Shown here: positions 23,881-36,911 of the stretch, one piece after another
How positions within the stretch are numbered: the first letter of the stretch is position 1
Layout of the letters: each line of letters begins with the position of its first letter
From: Pyrenopolyporus hunteri
Lineage: Eukaryota; Ascomycota; Sordariomycetes; Xylariales; Hypoxylaceae
Length of the DNA stretch: 64,000 bases
Direction of reading: 5' to 3'
Assembly (NCBI GenBank): GCA_902806595.1
Contig: CADCXC010000038.1
Span: 1,984,001 to 2,048,000, forward strand
Notes under the pieces: model-generated
Told to the model about the DNA's origin: nothing
Databases searched by the model: none
The model's input: the letters and a program-made list of their open reading frames with translations, nothing else
Translations under genes and position numbers: made by a program

Positions 23881-23916
23881 GGTGCATCTCTAGGTGCATC
23901 TCTAGGTGCATCTCTA
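23881..23916 (+). repeat. 12-bp minisatellite, three perfect copies
   Basis: GGTGCATCTCTA is repeated three times, and the unit then decays into GGTACACATG. Its TAGGTG-like core is related to the dispersed GGTA tracts. Confidence 0.95.
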
Positions 23917-25037
23917 GGTACACATGTGGTGATGTAGACGCCTGGACAGAACTGAAGAAGTACGGCTTTCAGCGGCCTTGTATTACGTAACTCAACTGGG
24001 TTAGGCCTGGTGCTAACATTCTCAAGGCCTATCCAGTTTACTTTACAGTTCCGGAACTACCTACCTTGGGTATTAGGTACCGAACTCAAGTCATTACAAC
24101 CTCTACTCTCAAATCTCTCAAACCACCTTCGTGTCCGCTTACTATGAACTCTTCCATCAATTCCGATCGCGAATTTCAATATCTTCGGTCCTTATCGTCT
24201 GTATAAATCGCTCTAATGGAAGTTGGTCACTCCGAATCCTAGATGTACCTGTAGAGTAGCACCGGATACGGCATCTTATTCAAACCCGCAAACAAACAGA
24301 TTCGCGAATCCATCAGCCTTCATACCCGCAACCCGTCGATGACGCGAGTGGCCAATTGCACACAGCTACGACACCTGCGTGCTATGTGCCGGTAGTTATT
24401 ACCTAGGTAAAAAATACCCCGGAGCTAGGGGCTTCCCGCGGCCCAAGTCCAACGACCCAGAATGCTTATTCTGATGCTGCATCAACATATTACGCACTGC
24501 AGGGTCCCCCATATTACTGCTCCATTCTAGGCATGCCACACGAGGCATGCCTCCTGCGGTACGGTGTCATCGCTGAGCGCCAATATGAGTAGGCGCGTTA
24601 CCACTCAGGTAATGCGGCCCTGTTCCGTACTCAGACCTTATTCGACCTATCTTAAAGGCCGAAATAGGGACGAGCCGTCACGGAGACGGGCCCTTATAAC
24701 CTTCTACGTGTTCTACAAGCGACGAGACGTTCTCTAAATTCTCCGATATCCGCTAGGCGCGTTTTCGTATTGGCCCTGTTTATGTAATTCTGTCGGACAA
24801 CGGCTGGCCGTGTCTCATAAGGTTAGGTCCTTGGAGTCCATGAAGACGAGGATCGCCAGAGACTTCCAGGGAAACTATATATTAAGATGAGTTGCCAAGA
24901 TATGTTCTTAAGTGCGGACCCGGACTAGAGGCAACCCACTCTTCCCTTACGGGTACCAGATACACTAAAGACGCGGCAACATTTTGATTCATCGAAATGA
25001 AAAGTCCGGATATACGTACGTCCTTCATTAGAGACAG

Positions 25038-25060
25038 CTACCTACCTACCTACCTACCTA
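25038..25060. repeat. (CTAC)5 tract
   Basis: Twenty-three bases of perfect CTAC repeat, among the longest tetranucleotide tracts of this family in the window. Confidence 0.95.
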
Positions 25061-28000
25061 AGAAGTCGTCGTCGGATTAGTCATAGACATCGTTATGTTA
25101 TACTGAGCCAGCCGATCGGGACAACATACAAAGTCTAAGAAAACGAATTCGTATATGTTTCGCTCTGAAGCTGATAAGGCAAAGCCACCCACGTTCAATT
25201 TGCTTACCATCACGAAAATTCCAGGAACGCCTACGACTTTAACTACCACTGTATACTATCAAGAACTCAGTTCCGTTAGAAGGCCACGGCACTTAATTCA
25301 ACTTATGCGGTTACGTTCGTGTACGACTTCTTACTACGAGCCATCCAGGATCAGTCTAGCAAATAAACATTGGCAATCATCTAAGTTGGTTTGATTGCAC
25401 TACCAGTTTTAACTAAATGGTGGGTGTGCTAGGTGTGTCACAACCGCTAGTATCGGTTGTACGGTGCCCTACCTCAGCATGCAGAGAACAATAGATACTG
25501 GCGTTCTTATGGCGTTTTATGCGTGACACATCCTGTCCGCACTTTTTCAACAGCCCCAACGCCTATCGCCTATCGCTATGATTTTTTTTTTTTCTTTTTC
25601 TTATCACCAAATTCGGATGGGGCCTGGTTACGGAATGAGGTAGGTAACTGTAATGGCAGGCGGCTCGGGAGGGACCGACTCCAACCTACTATAGTTTGTT
25701 CTGGGCATTCTGAGTTGCATCACGAGGAGCCACCATACCTACATACCTACATACTAGGTGTTGACGAGGTTGCAAGCTGGATAGTCGAGCCGGAACTCGG
25801 GCCCCCTAGTCATCAAGGGTGTCCGGACCGAACTTCCCATTAGCACCCTGGAACTGCACGAAATTGTCGCAAAACATTCCTATTGGCGGATTTTCACCGA
25901 GTCCATCTGGACGTTTTGGTCTTCCTTAATCCCACGAACCAATCAAGCTTCCTAAGGAGCCCAGCCATACATAGAAAGAGTTCAATCCTACGCACCCAAC
26001 TCTGCAAGCACTTTGTTGTATAGCTAACCATCAACAGAACTCACCAGAAAGCTAATGAATGAAAAGATGCCATCGAGAAGCGGAATACGACGCTCACTCT
26101 GATATTGACCTACGCTATCTCCGACTCGTACAATTGTTGTTGATGCCAAAGTTCTGGGATTTTAATCTAGACAAAGATCTATGTCTTATTACTATAAGAA
26201 AAGCAACTCATTTACTTCCTTCGATGTGGTATATATGAACGGGACTCTTGATGTTATATTATATGTATACGCGTTTAAGCCTAGGCGAGGGTGCAGCCCG
26301 AACGCATGGGAAGCTATTTTCGACGACTAAAATCTCTCCCACCGCCGGCCTTTCGAGGCACACCAGGCGCCAACGTTGCTTATGACGAGGAGGAAAAGGA
26401 GTTCTGCGGCCCCACGGACCCCGCGAATCTATATTCTACCCAGCAATCTAAGAACAAAGGCGCGCGTACGTGCTCGCGGAGCTAAGAGGAGAATCATCCG
26501 ACTGGCTACTTTCTAGATAGTAGACAAGGAGGCACTCAGGGGGAAGTCGACTCGCGGTTACTACTAGGACCACGACTGCAATTAATGGCGCCTTGTCGCG
26601 GCTCTAAGAAGAAGGTAGGTAAGTAATTATCCTATTATGTGGCCCTACGTAAAATTGCAATCGTGAACTTCTTTTGACGTCTTGAAACCTCGGGCAGACT
26701 CCACTAATCGGTAGTTGATAATTCAACCATCTTACTCTCAAACCTGTGCTCACCGGATAGGAAATGCTGGTAAGTATTCCCGTGCCAAGATCTCCGGGGT
26801 TCGATCCAACAGACGCTGCAATATGTGATGCTGGGACTGAAAACGGAACTAGGTCCGACTTTCCACCAAGATCGAACAGGGTCTTTCTCTATTACTGCAA
26901 GGTCGCCCAAGGAATTCGGTGTGTCTTTTCCCTACTTCATCGAGGCTAGATGACATTATCCTGCAGCATTCTGCTTTAATCACGTCGTTTTTATCATTCG
27001 GTTATCAATCGCATCGGCGTCTATTCTCGCTCTAGAACCATTTAACGCCTCATATTAACTACACGCAACGTACGGCAGTTGAGCCCGCCGCGCTTCTCAA
27101 GCGCCAAATCTGCGGGCCCATGACCTGGGATGTTCTATCGCGATTTTCACTTATACGTCGCAAAGCCCGGGTTTCGTATTCCCGGGCAGCCTAGCAAGAC
27201 AGGGACGCATAGGTGGCTCAATACCAAAAAAAGAACTAATATCTGCATGGATAAGCCTACCTAGATTGCCTATGTCTTCTCGGAACAGCGTATCGTTCTT
27301 CAGCCCCAGGTCTGTTCTAGCGCGAAAATTCGAAAACCCAGGTTCGTGAACCAGCTAAGGGCACGCTCAGATTATTGTCGATATCACAAGGGTATCTATC
27401 TTATAGGTAGAAAACGGACCTGGCCTTACGTGATACCGCCTCTCCTATTAACCCTCCGGCTTCTTTTCCGTGGCGAAGAGGCCGGGGGAAAGGAGAAAAT
27501 TTACATAGATTGCTACCACGTGCCCGTCTCCTTTTGGGGTTGGTCGCTTGCAGGCAGCTCTCCTAGTCCGGAGTTAGGTGACAGCGAGCAAGTCATGCAA
27601 TGCATCTAAATGACAGCTGCACTCCAGCAAGAGTATGGCTACGAGAGGAGTGCCCCATCAAGACATTATAGACTTGCAGCATCATGTCCTGCCATCTCGT
27701 CCCACCCAGTTTTCTCCAAAGGGCTGGGAAATACATAACTCGAGATCTACAGTAGCGGTATTACGCCACCCAAGTCCTTCATAGGAAGTGATTAACGGCA
27801 CTTTAGGGGAGTCCAGATTAAAGATAAACGTCCTATGCCGTCTTGGTACCATATGTTTCGTCAAATCGGTAGCGCCACATCTCATAGATGCAGTGAAACG
27901 GCAAGGATCTCATAGAAGGTACCTGGCAGCCCACAGTAGGCTTTGCTAAACCTCTGAAGCTTGGAGACGGGATCAAGGTGTGTGCGCGCTACCAAATCCC

Positions 28001-30432
28001 ACCATATATACCACCTAGGTAGGTAGATATTCGACACTTGGTGCCTGCAGCAGCGCGAGCCGTCCGACATGTCATGCCCGGGTCTCCCCAGATCGTGCAG
28101 GCAAGGCACAGTATGCTTGCAGGCACCCACAGGGCTTAAAGCTCCCGATGTTCCGTTCGGTATTGGGGACTACGGGAATCTTTGACTGCCTATGCCAGCC
28201 TCCCTCAGAAGTCGATCCTCGGACGGAATGTGACCCTAGGAATGGCAGACCTGCTCCCAATTCAGACCGTCTCTCCGAAGGGGGTGTATTAAGTTGCCAT
28301 TCTAAAAACTGCGATCTGGGGTAGAGCATGCAAGTGCAGAGATTTACTGTCCAATATACCAGATACCGCACGCACTAGATCCAGATGTCCGAGTTCCTTG
28401 CAGATCAAGGCACCAGCACCTAGCACAGCGAACCGTCCCCGCTGATCCGGAGCGAGCCCTTCGCTCCTCTCCCGGACTCGACCTCGCTCCGGTTGGCAAG
28501 ATAAACTGACGGACATCTCGCAAAACGTCCCGATGATACATCCATATCAAGCAAAAGATTTGCGCTGCATCGTGGTACCCCGGCACGAGCGAGTCTTGGC
28601 CGCCCATTTTTGGCGAACTCGGAATCATCCAAGACTCCTGAACCGAAGCACCGGCCTCGCCGTCCCAAATGTCATCGCTCACTGCACGTCTCAGTAACAG
28701 AAGAGAATCCCTAGACATACCTGCCTACCTACCTATTTAACATATGCTGCTTAATACGGTAGGGCGAGGTCGCGTACGAAAGCGAGAAACGGCCAAGGGC
28801 CAACCTCCTCCCTATTCCAGAAGCTTGGTCTTAGACATCATTTGAGACTGAGCCTCCTTCCCTACCTCAACTGCTGCGTCATGGCACCTTCATACTTACT
28901 AGATGTTCTCCATGGTCGTCATTATCGGCCTCACATGACCAACAGCGATCGTCGATCCGAGTTGAAATCTTGACCTAACAGAAACAGGCTGTCAGGTGTT
29001 CTAGCCATTACCCAGGTTCATCACTCTTTCTGCTCTTGTCTCACTACATCATCGACACTGTACACACTCGCATGATAACCGCGCCAGATCTACACAAGCA
29101 GGTCCCCTATACTCCGTGACTTGTTAAATTCTCCAATTCGCCTCTCTGGCCGCGGCGTCGTGATTACCAAATCGAGAAGAGACTGCTTGTGGCATATCGC
29201 TAAATTAATGAAGCACGGTCCAGACCAAGGACGATAATCAAAAATTCTTGCCATCGCCACCCCAGGTCTACGTCAACGTCAATCAGTGCTTAGGTATATA
29301 GAGATAGATGAGCGGACGATCATTTTTCCATTCGGTGGCTCGCATCGTCAATACCTAGGTAGCCGTATCATAGGTACCTAACTGGAGTATTCTAAATAGG
29401 AGTAGGAAGTGTACTGGATCGCCAAGTCTCCCGGGCGTTGGTACATATTTTAACCTGTCCTAGTGTAGGTGTTTAGCACGACGACGGAGCAAGGAACGCC
29501 ACGCTAACCGTTTCGTTCTGAGGATTTACCTCGTCTATTACGCGCGTCTAAAGAAGCTTTTTTTCTCTCTTCTCCTTGTCGAGGCCCACAGTGTTCCATT
29601 TTACCGGTCGGTAGAAGAAAAAGAAAATCTGGGGGTGGATCTCTTCGTCGTTCTTGGGCTTCTTGGACTTCTTGGTGTCGCTCCTTGTCTTGAAGGTTTG
29701 CGGCTGATATGCTTCGCGAGCGCCTTGGCGTTAAATATCGCGGACCTTAGAATTGGAATTCTGATAAATACTTATGATATTCCCTACCTACATGCTTTAT
29801 GGAAGTGTCTAACCTTATAATATTGGAAATAGAAAGTTTATTGATAACAGCTCAAATGGATAGGCATCTCTCATGATATAGTAGCACTAGATATGACATT
29901 GAAGCAAATGAAGGCAACGCTAAAGGTTAGGACGAATCCAGCCCCCTCGAACAGGCGGGGGGTCGCTGTAGAAGTGCCTAAGTTATTAGGGAGGTATGTG
30001 TCACGAACAAACTAAACGCCTTGGTATTCTGAAGCAAGACTACCTCTTCCGCCCAATGACTATGACTTTCTCACAAAGCTCTATTATCATTATAAGAATG
30101 AAGTCGGGAACAGAAAAGGGAAGGGGTTGGAGAGAACGAGTTTAATAGGCCAAGGACAACGAATTGTAGGTTAAGAGAGCGTGTGTCAAACTTCGTAATA
30201 TGGTAATTGTAGGTTCGATAATTGTTGGATAAAGAAAACCGATGGTATTATTCCCCTAAATTTTCTGCTACCAATTTCAGGTGACCCGCTGATTAGAGGT
30301 GAATAAGGGCCCTGATTATAAAGCTTGGGGCCTAAAGATCGCTAGCGGGTACACTACCTAAGCATACCGACCTAAGTACCTGATTTTACCCGCTAATTAG
30401 TAGGTAAACAGAGGCTGACTCAAGTTAGTCGA

Positions 30433-30450
30433 CTACCTACCTACCTACCT
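30433..30450. repeat. (CTAC)4 tract
   Basis: Eighteen bases of perfect repeat, followed by GTAAGTACCTACCTAGG. It lies about 280 bp beyond the end of the NirA coding region. Confidence 0.95.
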
Positions 30451-30728
30451 GTAAGTACCTACCTAGGCGCCGTCATCATCATTCTTAGGTGTTAATCGCA
30501 ATGTCTGGAACCCTTTACCTTACTAGAAGTCAAGGTAGAACGGGAGCAGCATTGAGAGTGGTCGTAAAGTTGCTATATATAATTTGCTATCGTACCCTTC
30601 CCAAGTCATGCCTTTCGCTTCCTTACCTAGAGTCGCTATATCGTTCCCAAACCATCACGAAAACCCAGCACGCCGGCTCACACAATCGCGCAACACTAGG
30701 GGTGTACATCCAAAGCAGAGGCCTTTTT

Positions 30729-33549
30729 CTACTCCAAATTCGGAAGATCCCATCCGTCCATAGATGAAGATAAATTGTTAAGACCGTCAAAGTTGAAATC
30801 CATGGCGGCAAGAGATCGCCCGGCATTATTGGCCGGGGGATTCGAGGTGAATATGAACATGGATGGGTCCGACATGTTTTGCCCGGAAGGCCCATTTCCG
30901 ATATTCCAGGTATCAAAACTGGATTGCCAGTTCACGCCGTCCTTGAGATACCAATCTTGTCCGTCGACAGCGTAGATGGAGTTCGAAACCTGGCCCCGTC
31001 TTCCATTTTGAGGTGCCTGGTTAGAGGTGGTGGCGTTTGAAATCGGGGTAAAACCTGGGGGGAAATTGAGGATATTCTGTGCGGTCGGGGATTGGCGCCA
31101 ACTAGGGCTACCCAGTCTATCTGAGTCCAGTGGTACCGAATTGTTCATGATGACCATATTGTCCATCACTTGCTGCGGTATCCGCATATCGCGTTGGAAG
31201 TTAGACGGCGGCGGAGTCATTTGCTTCATCATCTCGGGCGGCACAGCTGAGCCCGGGGCGCTCATTGGCGAGGGAGCTGAAGCCGGAGGAGTATTATGAC
31301 TTGCAGGGCTATGTTCACTTTTCGCTGCCGGCGATGTCGCAGCTGGGGGAGAGGGAGATATGGCCATATGCGAGCGAGGCGAAGGGACGTCGGACGTCTT
31401 GAAGGTGCCCCATCTTTCGTCTGTACGTCGCAAAACATGCGAGGCTTCTTCAGGAAGCTCGACATTCCACTTCCGAGCGAGTACGCTGATTATGCTGAGA
31501 GTTCGTCGTCCACAGAGCCAGTCTTCCGCTATCTCTTCGAGGTGTTTCACGCCGTGGATGATATCTCTCCTCGCAGTCTTCTCGGGAAGGTTGAGTATGT
31601 GAATAGTGCAAGCAGAATGCAACATATATACCGCGATATTACAGATTTGACGCAGATTGTAAAGCTTCTTATATAGCCGCATCAGTTTGGAGATGGCACC
31701 TGCGTTTGCGGTACAGATCCTCCGAGGAGACACATGAGGCGGCAAAGGAGACGCGGCAGGCGAGTACTTAAGAAAAGGCCGGAATAGGTGAATATATTGA
31801 AGATGAAAGAACATGCTAAAACTTGGTTAACGGCACCATCCTTAGTGTAGTCGCAAACATGACTTACTGCATCAATATAACATTGGGCAGTTGGCCTTCC
31901 TTAGGTTCGAGCTCCTTAGGCAGCTCCTTTCGCCAGTCCTCTAGACGTCGGTGTAGCTCGCTCAACTTTTTGAGCTCGACCGACTTGCCGCTCGAGCGTC
32001 CTATGTGATTCGGGTGGTAAAAGAATAGGAGAAGATCGCTACTAATTTCACACAACTTGGACAACTGTAGGCCAATCGTGCGGGTTCGTGATGGTTGCTT
32101 CGCCGATTCTTCAAAACCGGCGTCTGTGTAGGGGCACCAGGGCTCGGCGTCTTCGTCCGGGAAAACGTCGTATTTGGGAACGCTGTACGAACTCTTCGGT
32201 AGCTGTGGAAGTCGACCTAAGTAATTTGACCAGCACTTATCGAACAAGAAGCAGCCCCAGAAAGTGACCCTCCGTGCATCAATTTCCTGCTCGTCCAAGT
32301 TCTCATTGTCGCTCCTGATACCTCCAATGTCTAGGTTGAGGCCCAGATCTTGCGCCATTCTGAAGCTCATACCGCTATATACCCAGCCCTTAGCTTCTCG
32401 GCCACAGCCCGCTTCCCTGACGGACATTAGGGCCAGTGCCTGGACGGTCGTTAGCCGCGGCTTTTCGTACTCATCATTGTCGACAATGAGTCTCTTGGCC
32501 TCGGCGAAGAAGTGATCTCCTTTGGTCCAGCTGTCCCCGGCGGTGGCGTAGGCGCAAGGAGCATCAGTGAAATGGCACCCTAGCGCGAGCATTGCATTGA
32601 CCAATAATGGGGAACAATAGGCGATCTTGTTTGGCAAGATATTTGACCTCCCCCTTAGAAAGTCACGGTAAAACAAGTTCCGTGACAACGTGGTGAAGTA
32701 AGGATAATGCCAGTTGAAGTACATATCGAGGAGGTGTTTGACAACCTCTCGATCCTTCGTGACATCCGACCAACTCGTAATAGGATCGACGTCGGCTGCG
32801 CCAATGGTATTTCCAGATTCGTACTCTGGATTCGGCGCCCCGTGTATATCCCAGTGTATTAGATGGGATGTACCGCCGATGAAGCGCGTCGATCCGTTTT
32901 CTAGCCGCAACTCCCCCATCTTCCGGGCGAGGTCCCTCTCGCCCTCGACGGGCATGTCGGTGGCATAGTCGTTTTCTAGCTGGCCCTCGTCTTCTATTCC
33001 TCCAGAAACACCCCCGAATTCCTCTTGTTTTAATATCGATTCGGCTACCGCATCCAGACTGTCACAGGTCCGTATCCTCTTGACTATGTCCGGCACATCT
33101 TCCTCATCCGCATTGAGTATGGCTTCGATCAGGATCTGGAGGGTAGAATTCCGAGCCTTCATACTGTCGATCTTCTCTCTGTAGACTCCCTTTCGGCGGT
33201 GATCCGAGTTAGGGTCGTAGACGCACTCGGTGCCGTACACGCTCGCGCACGCGGCGCAGCTCGGGAGCGCGCCGTCGCATTTCGATTTTCGACGGCGGCA
33301 TGCTATACAGGCGCTGAAGTCGCAAGGTCAACTCGGATCACAGCCGACGGAAAAGCGGGAAAAGCAGCAAAGAAGGGAAATTAGGATGGGGTGTTACACG
33401 TACGTGCTAACGCATCGACGTTTTTGACTGGACGGATCACCGCCCCTCCTTGACTTCTTCTTGGCCGGGGGATTAGACGAGTCAGCGGAAGTATGACCCG
33501 AAGTCAAGGCCGTCTGTGATCGTAAACCCGATAGATCGGGACCGTCCAT
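30729..33549 (-). CDS. nirA: Zn2Cys6 transcription factor, NirA/NIT4-like nitrate assimilation activator
   Basis: Predicted pathway-specific activator of nitrate and nitrite reductase genes, acting in the nucleus, normally together with the GATA factor AreA. Exons are 33549-33404, 33313-31868 and 31815-30729, introns of 90 and 52 nt, 892 aa. The zinc cluster is at about residues 51-79 (Cys 51, 54, 61, 68, 71, 79) in ACIACRRRKSKCDG followed by the SVYGTECVYDPNSDHRR linker, which I associate with NirA-type proteins. It is followed by a helical linker, the fungal-specific TF domain (PYFTTLSRNLFYRDF, FWGCFLFDKCWSNYLGR), the conserved VSPRRICTANAGAISKL block of exon 3, and a Ser/Pro-rich C-terminal activation region ending in acidic and aromatic residues. 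The family (C6 with MHR) is certain; NirA as opposed to a paralogue is likely. Confidence 0.82.
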
Positions 33550-36500
33550 AATAATGTCTCACAGTAACGGGCTAGGGTTAGGCGGACGGGGCGAATTTAC
33601 GGGCGAAGTCTGGCGGAAAAAGAGAAACGTAATGGAAAGGACGCAAATTTCAGGGCGCATGCAAGCTAAGACTGACAGACATGGATGTGACAGCGATAAT
33701 ACTTCCGAGGAATCGTCGAGTGGCGGCACCACTCTATCCGGCAGTTTGGGACGATGCGGGAGTGTCCAATAGCCGTTCAAGAACCCCGACGCGGAAGCCG
33801 GATCCGATCGTTTCTTCGATTTCGAATGCGGGAAGAACCTCTTCTTTTCCTTCTATTGAAAGTATCCGTCGAAACAGCGTTCACGGTAATAGTAAGAGAT
33901 GATAATGGTGTCGCGGCCATTGGTCCATAAAAGCTCGGCGGTGGGGGGACACCCCCTTGCTAACAATTCAGGCGAAAGATAACCAAAACCGCCGAACTAC
34001 TTGAGATTAGGAGTATTACGCATAGGCCGGGACGACGAGAACCATGGAATAGTGGCGGAATAAACCTGGGTCTTCGGTGGCGGGCGTAAGCGACGCAGAA
34101 AGATCGACGGCTATAACGAATGAGGTAGAGTCAGGAGGGAAGAAGGAAAAAGGCAGATAAGAACGTGAGAGATTAGTCGCTCATCGAATGCCGGTACGTA
34201 ATTAGATAATCCACGAATTGGCCAATGGGAAGACGTCCATTGGACTATCCCGTAAGCATGCCTAACCTTCGAAGACGCCAACATTTGTAATTCACCGAGC
34301 CGCTCGCTTACCTAAATGACATGTATTATGTAACACGAGTGTATTGCTTTTGTGTACCTAGGTAAGTTATCCTTATAAGATAATTATGTAAGAGTCATCT
34401 TGAGTATAGAAGTACGAATTGCCGTCTCTATTGGTAACTAGTCGGCGTAGCTCTCTTGATCAGAGACGGTATATAGAATAGATATACGTAGAATAAGCGC
34501 GACATAACAAAGGGCCATTGGCGAGAAACTACTGCGGGGCAGGATAGATTAACGGCTAACGAATTGACTACCTAGATTTAGTTCATAATTGTATCGACCT
34601 ACATACGGTTTCATCTGCAGGAAGTATGTTCGATTGAGTGTATAGAAAGCTGAGGACTAAATATATATGTCCAGACTTACAAGTGGCCAAGACATAAGCC
34701 TTGTTGCTCCTTATTACGCTCAGCAACAATATACTATGTGCATACCATGTACTACACGTAGTATCGTACCGTCTAGGTAATGAACGTTTCCCAGTTACTC
34801 GCTGTTTGATAGAGTTAGGCATATATTACATGTAACTCTAGTTAAGATACGAGTCGGGACCGAAGAAACGTTTAGTTACCTACATATTAAAGACGGAAAG
34901 AAGTTTGTGTATCTAGATCCTCCTCGATATGTCTTGTCTTTTCCCCTCTTCATTTTTTTTCCCCCTCCATTTGAGATTTATGCTTCCTAATTGGGAAACC
35001 CCACATACCAGATTTGGGATATCGACTCCCCGCCAAAGCCTTCGTCATTCGTCACTTCATCATCATTCACTTTCACTTTAAGAGAGAACCAACTCCTGTT
35101 AGAACATCATAAACACGGAAACTGCCTCCCCAAGGGAAGGGAAACTGGCCACATACAGACCCGCGCCGTTACGGTGGACATTGATGTTGCCGCTAGTAGC
35201 ATTCTACACCATAAGTCAGCTCGGGTAACTATCCCTTGGCTTCCCGAATAATTGCGGCGTGCTTGATGGCAAAGCATTGAAGTCGACGCTATAAGATCCT
35301 ACACCTCCACGAGATTCCCGCATATTACGACTACGTATATGTAGGAACCCGTTCCTTGCAACGACCCCCTGCAACCGGGTAACGGAATATCGTAACCGCA
35401 TCGCGACAAGTGAAAAGGAAACAGGGCCTAGTGCGGCGAAAACATTGCCTAAATTTAGTTCGACAGGCCTAGTATAGGTAGGTAGGTAGGTAGCCTAGGT
35501 AACTAATCCAACGTCCAAAATATCGCATCCTACCAACAGAAATATCGGATGTTCCGCAATGCTGCGGCTTATTCAAACCACGTTGACTGTTTTATCAGAC
35601 CATGATGTAGTGTGCCATGTCCCAAGGGTTTCAATTTTTGCATCATTGTCGGTCGACTTAATTAATACCTAAGGGGGCCATCTAAATTACGGAGCACGAT
35701 TCGTACAGGAAGGGAAGTACGTAAACATTGCTGGGTTATGTTTGCATGTAGGGAAACTTAGACCACTTTGGACAGCCCAGCCAATTAGCACTGAAGGTCC
35801 GCTGCGGTCACCGAGTTGACGCACACATTTCTCGCGCGGGCTTTATCTATGAACCTAAAACTTCCTATCCAAACGGCCTCGTCTCTAAGCATAAGGGAAT
35901 TTCTGTTGGTCACGATACGACCACTCGGCGAAGACATATCCAAGGAAGACACATGCTCCCTACCTCTTAAGTTATTGAGTTGAGGCGTATAGAGGCGAGG
36001 TTAAACCAGGTCAAATATATAAAGCATAAACATGTTCACAGGGGTCTGGTATGTACGTGAAAGTTTCAACGCAAACAAGGATTAAATGAACCTAGACCGA
36101 ATATTATCGACCACTATACTATATTGAGGTAGAAACTATCCCAAGATAAATAATAGGAAGTCATGTCAGGGCGTTGGTGAAAATTCAAGTTAATATAGTT
36201 ACGTTAAGGGAAATAGAAAGGTAACCAACCATTGCTTTCTCGTCTTGGCAACAAGTGACACTTATTCTTCCAGGGCGGCCAGCACTCAATCAACTGCAAT
36301 AGCCACAAGATAACAGTAGCCTACATATAGCTACGCCCACTAAAATCAATAAATTAAGATTCAATGAACGCTTAACGCAGACCCCTTAAGGCATGATGCA
36401 AGCAACCTCAACCAGTTATTCAATTGGATTCGTACTGCAGCTACTATCTGAGTGGTTTTACTTTATAATTCGGCAAATACCGATATGAAAACGCGAAGCA

Positions 36501-36911
36501 CCTAGCCTATAAGAAGACATGGCATAAATTGATCGTTCGGCCAGGTTCAGGCACGCCGCAGATCCTACAGAATCCCGGCCGCGGCGGGGGATTCGTCGAC
36601 TTACGGTGTGTTTGCTACGGTGGAGTGAGAACGATAAATGCTACGCCGCAAGCATGGAAGCCCACGTGCGTTACGTCGTTTACCTACTACTCATGGTTAG
36701 GCCAAAAGGACGAGTTCGATGTTGCAATACGACGTCTCTAGAGACTTCAAAGATAGAAACCCGAATGATTCTCCCCGTAGCAAGCATAAATAGAAGAGGA
36801 GGGAATGCCAACTCTGAGGGCATCTAGGACTAACCGCCACCTTCAGTCCGTTCTGCCGCTTCGTTATAGGGTCCAAGAAATCATACTGCCAATTCTCTCT
36901 AAGTCATCACA
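33550..36911. other. 3.4-kb intergenic region upstream of NirA
   Basis: The first few hundred bases are the probable nirA promoter. A TAGG tract lies at 35475-35493. The rest is without recognisable genes; the frames are short and dissimilar to known proteins. Confidence 0.65.
35475..35493. repeat. (TAGG)4 tract with palindromic right edge
   Basis: Four TAGG units followed by TAGCCTAGGTA. Confidence 0.95.

Larger units (their letters stand above)
20936..30728. other. 9.8-kb region without a convincing gene, between Xyr1 and NirA
   Basis: Apart from a Tc1/mariner derivative (22131-22556), a 12-bp minisatellite (23881-23916) and GGTA/TACC tracts, I see no gene, tRNA or rRNA. The longest frames are about 125 codons and overlap one another in several frames without similarity. 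The left part is likely the xyr1 promoter and leader. The right part lies downstream of nirA, so the region is bounded by the 5' end of one regulator and the 3' end of the other. Confidence 0.6.

Noticed and set aside
28344..28718. Overlapping minus-strand frames in a GC-richer patch that might be a decayed gene end
   Set aside because: The putative protein shifts between frames and I could not align it with any known family, so it is not annotated.
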